The position numbers and the translations under genes are program-made. Shown one piece after another: positions 25,923 through 35,361 of a stretch of DNA of 64,000 nucleotides. Location of the stretch: contig JBAZZY010000002.1 in the NCBI GenBank assembly GCA_041658565.1, positions 124,001 to 188,000 of the forward strand, given 5' to 3'. This stretch comes from Actinomycetota bacterium. Lineage in GTDB: Bacteria; Actinomycetota; AC-67. Position 1 is the first letter of the stretch. Every line of letters begins with the position of its first letter. The notes under the pieces were generated by a model that was not told the origin of the DNA, searched no databases, and saw only the letters and a program-made list of their open reading frames with translations.

Positions 25923-28490
25923 GTGCCGGGCGACGACGAAGATGTGGGGGCGGATCGGGTGACGGCACCATTCTTGCTTGATCTTGCGCAGTGCGACGGG
26001 GTTTCCACGGACCTAATTGGGGGAAAGGCGCTGGGGTTGGCGCGCGCCCACGCCGCCGGCTTCACGGTTCCCGACACGGTGTGCCTCACGGCCGATGCGC
26101 TCGCTGCGCACTTGGCCGCCGCCGGCGCGGACCCTGGCGATTCCGCGGCGTGTCTTGCGGCGCTCGAAAAGCCGTTGGATCCGTCACTCATGGATGCGCT
26201 GGCGCGCGCCTGTGAGCCGTTTCTCGCGCGCGGGCCGCTCGCCGTGCGCTCGTCGGCTCCGGTCGAGGACGCCGAAACCGCTTCGTGGGCCGGCCAGTTC
26301 TCCTCGATTCTGGGTGTGGTCACGCTGGCGGATCTGGAAGCCGCCGTTCGCGAATGCTGGCGCTCCGCGTTCGAAGGTCCGGCGACGGCTTACGCCGAGA
26401 CCGGCGGGCGGATGGCTTTGGTGATCCAACGCTTGGTACCGGCGGTGTGTGCGGGCGTCGCGTTTTCGATCGATCCGCGCACCGGCCGCGAGGGAATCGC
26501 CGTTGTCGAGGCGGTTCCGGGAATCGGCTCGGTTCTCGTTGACGGGCGTGGTGCTCCCGACCGCTTCGAGATCGACACCGAGGGCGAGCGGATCCTGGAG
26601 CACGAGCGCGGCGAGCATCACGTGTGGGTGCGCGCGTCGGACACGGGGGTCATTGAAGAGGTCGAGCCGCCGTCGGTGGAAGTCGACGAAGCCGCCGCAC
26701 TGAAGGCCGGGATTATCGCCCGCGATTTGCAGGAGTTCCTTGGGTGCCCCGTCGACGTGGAGTGGGCAAAGGGGAGCGACGACGAGCAAGTTCGCGTCCT
26801 TCAAGTCCGGCCGCTCACCGCGATTTCGTTCCGCGCGGTCGAAGGCGTCTGGACGACGGCGAACTTCGTCGAGATCATCCCGGGCACAGTGACGGCGCTG
26901 ACGGCGTCGATGTCGCTCACCAACGACTACTGCCGCGCGCTGCAGGAGTTCGGTGAACAGATCGGCTTGATCGGCGCCGATGAACGAGCGACCGACGGCC
27001 GGCGGCTGTACGGGCGTGCTTATTGGCGAGTGGATCGCATCAAGGAGGCCCTCGCGCGCCTGCCGGAGTTTTGCGAGCGCGACTTCGATACCGGGATCGG
27101 TATCCGCCCGACCTACGAGGGCGACGGGCGCACCACCGGGTTCACCTTCACCACGATCGTGCGTGGTTTGCCTGTGCTGATCCGCGCGAAGCGCGTCGCC
27201 CGCCGCGAGCACGTCTCGGCGGGCGAATTCCGGCGGCGGTTTCTGGAGGAAGTCGAGCCGGCCGCGCTCGCGCGCGACTGCGACGCGATGAGCGACGCAG
27301 ATCTCGCCGAGGCCGTCGTCTCGGCGCTCGAACTCCGCTGGCAGGTCAACCGGGTGGCATTGCGCATCAGCTTCATCGCAGACATGGCGCAGGACGAATT
27401 GCGGGCCGCGCTTGCGAAGGCCGAGCACCTGAATCCGCCGCCGTCGGAAGCGGCGCTCGTAACCGGGTTGGGTGATTTGGCGACCGGGCGCGCGCTACGC
27501 GCGCTTGAGGCGCTCGCCGCCGATCTCCGCGCCAATCCCGCCGTGACGCAGGCGATCTTGTCTGCGAGCGAGCCGTCGGATGTGCGCGCGGCGCTGAGCG
27601 CGGTGGAAGGCGGCAGCGAGGTCATGGCGCGAATCGAGCAACTCATCGACGCGTTCGGATACATGGCCGACGCCGACGAGGAACTCGCTTTGCCGCGGTG
27701 GGAAGAGGATCCCTCGGTTCCGTTCGCGGCGCTGCAGGGGATCTTGCGCGCGCCAGAGGCTGTCACGCACGCCCGGGCGAACTTCGATTCCGAGCGCGCG
27801 CGCGTGCGTGCGGCGATGCCGCGTCTGTCGCGCCGGGGGTTCGACAAGAAGGTGCAGGCCGCGCGCCTGTTCTCGTTCTGGCGGGAGGAGACCCGCGAGC
27901 CGCTGTCGCGCGTGAACCGGATCGTTCGTCGCGTGCTCGTTGCCTACGGGCGCAGAATGGCGGCTCAAGGTGTGTTCGCGCGCGAAGACGACGTTTTCCG
28001 GCTGACGCGCGATTCGCTGCTCGCACTGGCGCGCGGCAGCCTGAGCACACAAGAAGTGACCCGCGAAATTCGCTCGTCGCGACGCGTGGAGGCTTCCTGG
28101 GCGAACTACACCGCGCCGGATGTCATCGGGGTCGAGCAGGCCGCCGAGGTCGAGGATTCCTCGACCGAGGGAATGCGCGGCGTGGCGTGCTCCCCGGGCG
28201 TCGCCGAGGGCCCGGTCGTCGTAGTTCGTGATCTCGGCGACCTTGGCAAGGTTAGGGCCGGGGACATCCTCGTGGTTCCCTTCACGAATCCCGGCTGGAC
28301 CCCGGCATTTGCCTTGGCGGCGGGCCTGGTGACCGAAGAGGGAGGCTTGCTGTCCCACGGGTCCATCGTCGCGCGCGAGCGGGGGTTGCCGGCGGTTTTG
28401 CGCGTGAGTCACGCCACCGAGAGGTTGCGCGACGGTCAGCGGGTTCGCGTTGACGGGACCGTCGGAGTGGTCACGGTGCTGGATGAATAA
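25923..28490 (+). CDS. PEP synthase / rifampin phosphotransferase-like protein
   Basis: About 855 residues with the architecture of rifampin phosphotransferases and pyruvate, phosphate dikinases. An N-terminal ATP-grasp domain begins LIGGKALGLARAHAAGFTVP and contains VRSSAPVEDAETASWAGQ. A central region of about 400 residues follows, typical of the acceptor-binding part. The C-terminal swivelling phosphohistidine domain has the motif GGLLSHGSIVARERGLPAV, with the catalytic histidine near residue 812. It should move a phosphate from ATP to an acceptor through that histidine. The length suits the antibiotic-phosphorylating branch, but many homologues have unknown acceptors. Start is uncertain: GTG 25923 is used, GTG 25959 is the main alternative. 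Confidence 0.75.
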   Translation: MPGDDEDVGADRVTAPFLLDLAQCDGVSTDLIGGKALGLARAHAAGFTVPDTVCLTADALAAHLAAAGADPGDSAACLAALEKPLDPSLMDALARACEPFLARGPLAVRSSAPVEDAETASWAGQFSSILGVVTLADLEAAVRECWRSAFEGPATAYAETGGRMALVIQRLVPAVCAGVAFSIDPRTGREGIAVVEAVPGIGSVLVDGRGAPDRFEIDTEGERILEHERGEHHVWVRASDTGVIEEVEPPSVEVDEAAALKAGIIARDLQEFLGCPVDVEWAKGSDDEQVRVLQVRPLTAISFRAVEGVWTTANFVEIIPGTVTALTASMSLTNDYCRALQEFGEQIGLIGADERATDGRRLYGRAYWRVDRIKEALARLPEFCERDFDTGIGIRPTYEGDGRTTGFTFTTIVRGLPVLIRAKRVARREHVSAGEFRRRFLEEVEPAALARDCDAMSDADLAEAVVSALELRWQVNRVALRISFIADMAQDELRAALAKAEHLNPPPSEAALVTGLGDLATGRALRALEALAADLRANPAVTQAILSASEPSDVRAALSAVEGGSEVMARIEQLIDAFGYMADADEELALPRWEEDPSVPFAALQGILRAPEAVTHARANFDSERARVRAAMPRLSRRGFDKKVQAARLFSFWREETREPLSRVNRIVRRVLVAYGRRMAAQGVFAREDDVFRLTRDSLLALARGSLSTQEVTREIRSSRRVEASWANYTAPDVIGVEQAAEVEDSSTEGMRGVACSPGVAEGPVVVVRDLGDLGKVRAGDILVVPFTNPGWTPAFALAAGLVTEEGGLLSHGSIVARERGLPAVLRVSHATERLRDGQRVRVDGTVGVVTVLDE

Positions 28491-28649
28491 GACAGATCAG
28501 GAAGAACATGCACTTTCGGAAGGACTAACCGCGTTCGATAGTGAATCATTTAGACTAGACACTTGTGGGGTCTCTCGAGCCCACCGTCTTCGAGCAGCCG
28601 GGAGTGAGGGCCTGGTGCGACGGGTAAACGCATTCCTGCGGGGGTACCG

Positions 28650-30011
28650 ATGAGACGTTTTGCACCGATCGTTTGGCTCGCGATTCTCGCCTTCGTGGTC
28701 GCGTCGTGCGGCACGCGAGTTGATCGTGCGGCGTACATGGCCGAGTTGAAGGCCGGTGGAGGTTACGTCGACACCGGCGGGTACGCCGCGGGCGACGACC
28801 CAGGTACGGGAGTGGTCGATCCCGGCGCGCCGATTGACTCCGGGTCCGGCGGCGGGCTGAACCCCGGGACCGGTCCCAGCACGGGTCCGTCCGGACAGCC
28901 TTCCACGGTGTATCGAGGGCCGAAGGTTTCAACCAAGATCCAGGGCAACGTCGTCACGGTTGGGATGCACGTCCCCGAAACCGGCGCCGCACCGCTGCCT
29001 ACTAACTACAAGGACACCCTCGACGCCATCGTCAAGTACTTCAACACCGAGGGCAAGGTCTTTGGGCGCACGTTGCGGTTCGTTCTCGAGGACGATGGCT
29101 ACGATCCCCAGGTCGCCCTGGCGGCGTGTCGCAAGCTCGCCGGCGAGGAGCCGTTGTACGTCATCGGTCACACGATGCCTGCCGGTCAGGAAGTGTGCGC
29201 AAGGCTGTTCGAGGATCGCGGTATTCCGTATCTGATGCGCGGCACGTACCCGGAGATCCTCAAGGGCCGGCAACTCTCGTGGTTCGGAACTTGCCCCGAC
29301 GATATCCAGGGCCGCCTGCTGGCGGACTACGTACTGAAGCACCTGAATGGGGTCGGCAAGAAGGCTGCCGTGGTGTTCCAGGACGACCAGGTTTCTTCCC
29401 GTGACAATTTTGTTGCTCGAATCAAGGCCGGCGGCGGCAAGATCGTCCTGGTCGACCAGAGCGTCCCGCGCCAGAGCGACTACGCGGCGACGGTTCAAAA
29501 GCTGCAGGACGCGGGTGCGGAGTTCGTCTTGTTGAGCTTGCCGCCCGTGGACGCGATCAAGCTCTCCGTGCAGGCGCAAGGCCAGGGGTATCACCCGACG
29601 TGGCTCGGCGGCGGCACCTGGTGGAACTACAACATGGTCTTGGAGTCGGCAGGAATGGCGCTCGATGGTTCCATCGTCCTGTCACCGTGGGCCTCGATCG
29701 ACTCGGCCGCGACCGACGAGTTCAAACAAGTCATGCGTAAGTACGCCCCGGACATCACCCCGGACGACATCGGGCTGATCATGTGGGGATGGGCGAACCT
29801 CGTCCGCGAAGCGATGGTGCAAGCCGGACCACAGCTGTCGAGAGATTCGTTCGTGCGCGCGCTGAACAAGTTGCGGTACTCGAAGCCGTACTGGGTGCCC
29901 ATCTCGTACACGGCAACCAATCATCGCGGCGCCAACTCGGTTGCGGTGTTCCGTGCCGACGGACAAGCCAAGCGCTGGCGACAGATCAGCGGCTTTGTGA
30001 CCGGTTTCTGA
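28650..30011 (+). CDS. LIV-type ABC transporter substrate-binding lipoprotein (cluster 2)
   Basis: A 453-residue lipoprotein. The lipobox VASC (cysteine near residue 20) is followed by a long Gly/Asp/Pro-rich tether of about 70 residues and a Peripla_BP_6 ligand-binding domain starting near KIQGNVVTVGMH. The domain includes GKVFGRTLRFVLEDDGYDPQ, the usual early loop of this family. ATG 28650 follows GCGGGGG. The LivH gene begins 9 bases after the stop, so this opens the cluster 2 operon. The 159 bases upstream show possible -10 hexamers (TAGACT, 28551) but no clear -35. Ligand unknown. Confidence 0.87.
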   Translation: MRRFAPIVWLAILAFVVASCGTRVDRAAYMAELKAGGGYVDTGGYAAGDDPGTGVVDPGAPIDSGSGGGLNPGTGPSTGPSGQPSTVYRGPKVSTKIQGNVVTVGMHVPETGAAPLPTNYKDTLDAIVKYFNTEGKVFGRTLRFVLEDDGYDPQVALAACRKLAGEEPLYVIGHTMPAGQEVCARLFEDRGIPYLMRGTYPEILKGRQLSWFGTCPDDIQGRLLADYVLKHLNGVGKKAAVVFQDDQVSSRDNFVARIKAGGGKIVLVDQSVPRQSDYAATVQKLQDAGAEFVLLSLPPVDAIKLSVQAQGQGYHPTWLGGGTWWNYNMVLESAGMALDGSIVLSPWASIDSAATDEFKQVMRKYAPDITPDDIGLIMWGWANLVREAMVQAGPQLSRDSFVRALNKLRYSKPYWVPISYTATNHRGANSVAVFRADGQAKRWRQISGFVTGF

Positions 30012-30020
30012 GGCTGAGTC

Positions 30021-30878
30021 GTGCTTGACTACCTTGTAATCGGGATCTTCACGGGCGCTGCCTACGGGCTGCTCGCGGTCTCCTTTGTCCTCGTCTACAA
30101 GGGCACGAGGATCTTCAACCTAGCGCAGGGGGAGATCGGGGCTTTCGGCCTGTACTTCGCCTGGGTCCTGGTGGAGAGCGGCGTCCCGGTCGCGGTTGCG
30201 GCGTTGGCGGGCGTAGCTCTCGCGGCCTTGACCGGTTTGACCATGGAGCGATTGCTGGTTCGTCGCCTGGTGGACAGCACTCCTCTTGCGGCGCTGGCGG
30301 CGACGCTGGGCGCCGGACTTACGCTGGCCTACATCGAAAGCATCGTGTGGGGCTGGAATATCAAGACCTTCCCTTCGCCGATCGGTACGTGGCGGTGGGA
30401 GGTGGGATCGCTGACGATCACCTCGACGCGTGTCGCGGCGCTTGTTGTGGCGGCGATCGTGGCGTCCGGGCTCGTCGTGTTCCTTCGTCGGACTCGGTTC
30501 GGTCTTTCGGTTCAGGCGGCGACGTCGGACCAGGTACTCGCTCGACTGTCGGGTGTGAAGGTCGATCAGGTGCGTTCGTTCGTGTGGGCGCTCGGTGGCG
30601 CGCTTGCCGGCGTGGCGGCCATCTTGCTGGCGGCGGTCCTCACGTTCCACCCGCTGTCGACGACCCTGATTCTCGTCCGTGCGCTCACTGCGGCGATGCT
30701 CGGCGGTCTGACGAGCCTTCCCGGTGCGTTTGTCGGGGGTCTGGTGATCGGAGTTGCCGAGAGCGTTGTGATCTCGCAGACCGGGGTCGGGGGAATGGTA
30801 GACCTCGTCATCTTCATGATCATGCTTGGGGTTTTGATCTTGCGGCCGGGAGGGATCTTCGGTGCGCAAGAAGCTTGA
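30021..30878 (+). CDS. LIV ABC transporter permease (LivH-like, cluster 2)
   Basis: A 285-residue integral membrane protein with about eight hydrophobic segments. The N-terminal pattern VIGIFTGAAYGLLAVSFVLVYKG, broken by the conserved RIFNLAQGEIGAFG, identifies a LivH-type permease. It forms the channel with the LivM-like half encoded next, whose start lies inside this gene's last codons. GTG 30021 is the start. The permease is not fused here, unlike in clusters 1 and 3. Confidence 0.88.
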   Translation: MLDYLVIGIFTGAAYGLLAVSFVLVYKGTRIFNLAQGEIGAFGLYFAWVLVESGVPVAVAALAGVALAALTGLTMERLLVRRLVDSTPLAALAATLGAGLTLAYIESIVWGWNIKTFPSPIGTWRWEVGSLTITSTRVAALVVAAIVASGLVVFLRRTRFGLSVQAATSDQVLARLSGVKVDQVRSFVWALGGALAGVAAILLAAVLTFHPLSTTLILVRALTAAMLGGLTSLPGAFVGGLVIGVAESVVISQTGVGGMVDLVIFMIMLGVLILRPGGIFGAQEA

Positions 30879-32700
30879 GACTCAAGCGCTGATCGGAGGC
30901 GCGCGCATCGGGCCGGTCCTGCTGCTCGGGATCTTGCTGGCCGTCATCTTGACCTTTCCTACCCTTGGCTCTTACTCGCTGTATGTGTTCGCATTGCTGG
31001 CAATCCAAGGCATTGCGGTGCTCAGTCTCAACTTGCTCATGGGCTACGCGGGTCAGGTGTCGCTCGGGCAGGCAGCGTTCATCGGGATGGGGGCGTACGG
31101 GACGGCACAGTTCGCATCCTGGGGTGTCCCGTTCCCGTTTACGATTGTGTTCAGCGTGGTGACGACCGTCGCCGCCGCCACCCTGGTCGGCCTTCCTTCG
31201 TTGCGCATCAAGGGACTGCAACTTGCCGCGACGACGCTTGCGTTCGGGATCATGGCCGAGCAGTTGCTGTTCGCGCGCCCTTGGAGCAAGACCGCCACGG
31301 TCGGCATGATCGCGGATCGTCCCGAAGCGATGGCCTCGGACCGAGCCTTCCTCGTCGTTGCGCTTCTCGGTCTTGGGTTGGTCCTGTTGATCGACTCGAG
31401 CGTCCGGCGAAGCCGGATCGGCCGTTCGTTCTTCGCGGTTCGCTACCGAGAGGACACGGCGGCCGCGCGCGGCGTCCCGGTCGGCCAGGTCAAGTTGTTG
31501 GCGTATGCGATGGCCGGGCTGTACGCGGGCATCGCGGGAGGTCTGTTCGCCTACCTCATTGAGCGGGTCTCGGCCACGCCGTTCAGCGTGTGGAAGTCCC
31601 TTTGGTTCGTGGTTGTTATCGTCGTCGGCGGAATTGGCTCATGGAGCGGTGCGCTCGTCGCTGCGATCCTGTTCACAGGCATGACGGAATTGCTTCGTCC
31701 GATCGCCGCGTACTCACCCCTGATCGGCGCGGTCTTGCTGATGCTGGCTCCGGTATTGCGACCGCAAGGTCTGGGTTGGATCCTCGAGCGCCCGATTCGG
31801 TCCCGGCGCGCTCGCGTCATCGAGGCCGAGGTTATCGAGCGTGAGCCGGTCGATGTCCACGAACTCGTAACCCATAGGCGTCCCGTTCGATTTTCGGTTC
31901 CGATGCGGACCCTGCTGTCGCTGCGCGACGTCGAGCTGACGATCGGAGGACTTGAGATTCTGCGGGGTGTGAATCTGGAGATCCGTCGCGGCGAACTGGT
32001 CGGGCTGATCGGACCCAATGGAGCCGGCAAGACAACGGTATTCAACTGCGTTTCGGGGTTCCTCAAGCCCACCGCCGGCGAGATCACCTATCGCGGCCGG
32101 GACGTGTTGGCCCTTCCACCGCACGCGCGCCCGGATCTCGGCATCATCCGCACCTTCCAACAAGTTGGGATTTGCGCTCCGCTGACGGTGTGGGACAACG
32201 TTTTGCTGGGGCAGTACGCGATCCACCCGTATGGAGTGGTATCGGCGCTCGTGCGAACGCCACGTGTCAGGCGCGATGAGAAGGACGCCGCCAAGCGCGC
32301 GACGGCGGCGCTGGAAGCGGTCGGCTTGCGCGATCTCGCGGGTGAGCGAGCCGGCTCTCTGCCGCACGCGACGCAGCGCCTCGTGGAAGTCGCAGGCGCG
32401 CTCGCCGCCGGACCCGAGATCTTGCTGCTTGACGAGCCGGCCGCCGGAATGGACCCCGAGGAGACCCGATTGCTGGGAGCGCGACTGGCCGCGCTTCGGA
32501 AGGATCTCGATTTGACCATGGTCGTCATCGAGCACCACATCCCGATGGTTGCCGACTTGTGCGAGTTCGTCTACGTGCTCGCCGAGGGTCGCGTGATGGC
32601 TGAAGGGTCGCCCGCAGAGGTGCAGCGCGACCCCGCAGTGATCGCCACCTACTTGGGCGAGGAGCGGCTGTCGCGCGAGGAGGTTGCCGTCGGTGTCTAG
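30862..32700 (+). CDS. Fused LIV permease (LivM-like) and ATPase (LivG-like), cluster 2
   Basis: A 612-residue fusion. Residues about 10-310 form a LivM-like permease (LLMGYAGQVSLGQAAFIGMG near residue 58). A linker of about 40 charged residues leads to an ATPase at about 350-605 with Walker A GPNGAGKTT (near 384) and Walker B ILLLDEP (near 520). The signature region reads LPHATQRLVEVAG in place of the usual LivG LPYGxQRR, a clear deviation. GTG 30862 overlaps LivH by 17 bases. Permease-ATPase fusions of this kind exist but are not the usual arrangement. Confidence 0.88.
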   Translation: MRKKLETQALIGGARIGPVLLLGILLAVILTFPTLGSYSLYVFALLAIQGIAVLSLNLLMGYAGQVSLGQAAFIGMGAYGTAQFASWGVPFPFTIVFSVVTTVAAATLVGLPSLRIKGLQLAATTLAFGIMAEQLLFARPWSKTATVGMIADRPEAMASDRAFLVVALLGLGLVLLIDSSVRRSRIGRSFFAVRYREDTAAARGVPVGQVKLLAYAMAGLYAGIAGGLFAYLIERVSATPFSVWKSLWFVVVIVVGGIGSWSGALVAAILFTGMTELLRPIAAYSPLIGAVLLMLAPVLRPQGLGWILERPIRSRRARVIEAEVIEREPVDVHELVTHRRPVRFSVPMRTLLSLRDVELTIGGLEILRGVNLEIRRGELVGLIGPNGAGKTTVFNCVSGFLKPTAGEITYRGRDVLALPPHARPDLGIIRTFQQVGICAPLTVWDNVLLGQYAIHPYGVVSALVRTPRVRRDEKDAAKRATAALEAVGLRDLAGERAGSLPHATQRLVEVAGALAAGPEILLLDEPAAGMDPEETRLLGARLAALRKDLDLTMVVIEHHIPMVADLCEFVYVLAEGRVMAEGSPAEVQRDPAVIATYLGEERLSREEVAVGV

Positions 32701-33436
32701 TTTGCTGCGGCTTGAAGGCGTCGTCGCCGGGTACGGTTCGGCGCAGGTCCTCAGCGGGGTCAGCTTTGAGGTCCCTGAGGGCGAGATCGCCGTGATCCTC
32801 GGAGCGAACGGCGTCGGGAAGACGACTACCCTGCGCACGATCTCCGGTCTGTTGCGCACTTGGGCGGGAGAGATCGTGTTCGACGGAAAGCCGATCGGCA
32901 AGCGCGAGCCCGAGAATGTCGTGCGGCTCGGAATCGCAACCGTTCCCGAACCCCCGGGCGTCTTTCGCGATATGTCCGTGTTCGACAACTTGCGGGTCGG
33001 CACGTTCGCCCTGGGTCGCGACCAGAGCAAGGCCGATCGCCGGGTAGCTGAAGTAATGGAGGCCTTCCCGCTGTTGTCTCAGCGGCGGGCGCAATTGGCC
33101 GGCAGCCTCTCGGGCGGCGAGCAGAGAGTTTTGGCCGTTGCGCGTGCAATGATGAGCGATCCGCGTCTGTTGCTCGTTGATGAAGTATCGATGGGTTTGT
33201 CCCCCACAATGGTGGCAAACGTGTTCCGGATCCTAGACGGATTGCGACGGGATGCAGGAGTCACGGTCTGCATGGTGGAACAGAACATCTCGGCGCTGGA
33301 TATTGCCGATTGCGCGTACGTGATGGAGAAGGGCCGCGTGGTGCATGAGGCCCGAGGAGAAGAGTTGGCTCGTACTCGCGACGAGGCGGTTCGTGCATAC
33401 CTCGGCGCTTCGGAGCCGGAGAAGGTCGGGAGGTAG
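32693..33436 (+). CDS. LIV ABC transporter ATP-binding protein (LivF-like, cluster 2)
   Basis: A 247-residue ATPase, the second motor subunit of the importer. It has Walker A GANGVGKTT, the VPEPPGVFRDMSVFDNL stretch in the position of the LivF VPEGR motif, signature LSGGEQR and Walker B LLLVDE. GTG 32693 overlaps the upstream stop and has GAGGAGG 9 bases before it; the further upstream TTG 32684 is less likely. The next gene starts 2 bases after its stop, so the surface-protein gene belongs to the same operon. Confidence 0.9.
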   Translation: MSSLLRLEGVVAGYGSAQVLSGVSFEVPEGEIAVILGANGVGKTTTLRTISGLLRTWAGEIVFDGKPIGKREPENVVRLGIATVPEPPGVFRDMSVFDNLRVGTFALGRDQSKADRRVAEVMEAFPLLSQRRAQLAGSLSGGEQRVLAVARAMMSDPRLLLVDEVSMGLSPTMVANVFRILDGLRRDAGVTVCMVEQNISALDIADCAYVMEKGRVVHEARGEELARTRDEAVRAYLGASEPEKVGR

Positions 33437-33438
33437 AC

Positions 33439-34863
33439 ATGCGCAAGTCACTGGTGTTGCTCGTGGCTGCGGGGATCACCGCGCTGTCCGTGGGATTCCC
33501 CGCCGCGACGGTGAAGGTCGCTTCAGTCGAGGCATCCACTGAGGCTGCACCGGCGCGCGCCCGATCCTGGGTCGCGAAGATCGTGGCTCACCAGGCTTCC
33601 GGGGAGCAGCACCTGCTGTCCGTCGCCGAGGTCGCATCCGCGGGCGGCAAGGCGCCGACGGCCACCGGTGCGCCTATCACAATCGCGGGGCAGTCCCCAG
33701 CGTATGCGAGCGCCGACTCTGCTCACCCGGACAGCATCGGGACGAAGTGGAGTTGGAACGACTCGACCGGCAGCGGCAGTGCCGAAGGGATGTTCGCGGA
33801 GGCGCATGTTTCAGGCGACTCGGCTCAGGTCCGCGCGGGGATCGGCTCCGCGGCCGGCAGCGGGTTCGCCGTCTCCAGCAAGACCATGACCTGGGATCAG
33901 CAAAAGCAGCTGATGGACAACTGGATCTCGACGATGGATACGATCTTCATCCCGCTGAACGCGCAGATGAAGGCGATCGAGCCCGTCCTGGCTCCTCTGG
34001 GGATCATCCCTCCGCACTTTGAGCAGATGGCAGCGCTTGGCTGGGTCGACGTTTTCAAGATGCGCCAGGTTGCGTCCAACTCCGAGACCGCATCGTCGGC
34101 GGAGTTCTCGTCGGCGAGATCTTCCGCGTCGATAGGCGAGCTGTCGATGTTCAGTGGGTTCATTCAGGCTCGCGGCGTCTCGACCGAGGCGTTCTCCCAG
34201 AGCGCGGCCGGCAACAACGAGCGTCGAGCGACGTCGACGATCAAACTTCTCAAGATCGCGGGCGTTCCGGTTGTCGCCGACAGTGACGGGTTCCGCGTTG
34301 CGCGCAACGACCAGGTGTCGCGGGTACTGCTGCAACCCGGGCTGGACGTCCTGATGGGGGCGCTGGAATCGGCCGGTGTCACCCTGCGGGTTGCCGATTC
34401 GCTGGGGGAGGGAGACCTGCGTGAATCCGCGGCCATCCAACTCGACATCACGTCCCCGCAAGGGTCTCTAAGTTTCTCGGTCGGCTTCGCCGAAGCGAGC
34501 GCGAAGTCGGTCGGCGCCGTCGCGTGGAACGATTCGTCGGACGACAAGGCACCGCGAGTGCCCGTCACCTCAGACCAGGGTGGCGCCTTCGACCAGGGAG
34601 GCGCCTTCGACCCGGTTGATACCTCCGACTCAGGGGCGTCGGTTGACCTCGCTTCGGGTCCCGCGCCGACCACAGATGCAAGCGGGACTTCTCGCCGGTA
34701 TGGCCCTCCTCGGACCGCCGTTCTTCCGATTGAGGCCGTTCGGTCTCTGCGCACTTCGTACTTGCTGCTGTTCGTTGTCGGCGGACTTCTCGGAGCTACG
34801 ATCATGCCTTTGCTGGCGCGCGCTCCGTCCGCCCCGGTGTCCCGAAGAAGGGGGAGAAACTGA
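33439..34863 (+). CDS. Secreted, C-terminally membrane-anchored protein linked to LIV cluster 2
   Basis: A 474-residue protein not recognised from known families. It has a signal peptide (first 22 or so residues), a large Ser/Ala/Gly-rich extracellular part, and a C-terminal membrane helix (about residues 437-457) followed by a basic tail, so it is probably anchored with the bulk outside. Residues about 265-355 contain IAGVPVVADSDGFRVA, followed by an acidic/hydrophobic helix and a strand that match the order and pattern of the protein at 40402. It contains a duplicated six-residue unit DQGGAF. It starts 2 bases after the LivF stop and overlaps the next gene by one base. A role in capturing or presenting the transporter's substrate is inference. 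Confidence 0.6.
   Translation: MRKSLVLLVAAGITALSVGFPAATVKVASVEASTEAAPARARSWVAKIVAHQASGEQHLLSVAEVASAGGKAPTATGAPITIAGQSPAYASADSAHPDSIGTKWSWNDSTGSGSAEGMFAEAHVSGDSAQVRAGIGSAAGSGFAVSSKTMTWDQQKQLMDNWISTMDTIFIPLNAQMKAIEPVLAPLGIIPPHFEQMAALGWVDVFKMRQVASNSETASSAEFSSARSSASIGELSMFSGFIQARGVSTEAFSQSAAGNNERRATSTIKLLKIAGVPVVADSDGFRVARNDQVSRVLLQPGLDVLMGALESAGVTLRVADSLGEGDLRESAAIQLDITSPQGSLSFSVGFAEASAKSVGAVAWNDSSDDKAPRVPVTSDQGGAFDQGGAFDPVDTSDSGASVDLASGPAPTTDASGTSRRYGPPRTAVLPIEAVRSLRTSYLLLFVVGGLLGATIMPLLARAPSAPVSRRRGRN
34573..34608 (+). repeat. Tandem 18-bp coding repeat
   Basis: Two adjacent 18-base units (34573-34590 and 34591-34608) differ at one third-codon position and encode DQGGAF twice. They sit in the flexible stalk before the C-terminal membrane helix of the surface protein, so copy number may vary between strains and change stalk length. 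Confidence 0.7.
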
Positions 34864-35243
34864 TGCTGGAAGGCCGTTACCGCGTCACTGCCGGGTTCGG
34901 TCTGGTGTTCGCCGGGGTGATAGTCGCCGTTGCGGGGTATCTCGGGGTCAGCGCCGAGACACAGGTTGCGTTTCAGTTGCCGTACTTCGCCAGCGCCGGC
35001 GTCGGGGGGCTCATGCTTCTCGGTTTTGGGTCGGCGATGCTACTGAGCGCCCAACTCGAGCGTGACACCGACCGCGTCGACCAGTTGGAGGAGGCGGTCC
35101 GACAACTGGCGAACGAAGTTGCCCGCTTAGCCGATGATCTGACTCCGCGGCGGGGGACTGTATTGAACTCGTCGCTTGCGGAGGAGGACGTTAACGGTGG
35201 CGCGCGCCCTGTTAGGAAGGTGCGCCAAGCGTCCGTGCGGTAG
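34863..35243 (+). CDS. Small membrane protein with two helices and a coiled coil
   Basis: A 126-residue protein. Two hydrophobic helices (about residues 9-29 and 42-61) are followed by a heptad-rich segment (LERDTDRVDQLEEAVRQLA, then NEVARLADDL) that should form a cytoplasmic coiled coil, and a basic tail. ATG 34863 shares a base with the upstream stop (TGATG), coupling it to the surface protein. It may help assemble or position that protein. No known family recognised. Confidence 0.6.
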   Translation: MLEGRYRVTAGFGLVFAGVIVAVAGYLGVSAETQVAFQLPYFASAGVGGLMLLGFGSAMLLSAQLERDTDRVDQLEEAVRQLANEVARLADDLTPRRGTVLNSSLAEEDVNGGARPVRKVRQASVR

Positions 35244-35297
35244 TCGGTCGGTTTTGCCCGTCGGCAAGTCTTCGCGACGCGGGTTGGGCGGGTTGTG

Positions 35298-35314
35298 AAT
35301 CAAAGCAGTTGATT
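35298..35314 (+). promoter_or_regulatory. Inverted repeat upstream of LIV cluster 3
   Basis: AATCAA (35298-35303) and TTGATT (35309-35314) form a perfect 6-bp inverted repeat with a 5-base spacer, 48 bases before the binding-protein start. It is noticeably more AT-rich than its surroundings and could be a regulator site. No matching promoter hexamers were found with confidence. Confidence 0.3.
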
Positions 35315-35361
35315 GAGTCGTCAAGCGCAGTGCGTGACCAGTCGAGAGCCGGGACGGTGCT

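Noticed and set aside
30862..32700. LivM-LivG fusion as an assembly error
   Set aside because: The frame is continuous with a charged linker, normal codon bias throughout and correct domain order, so a real fusion is more likely.
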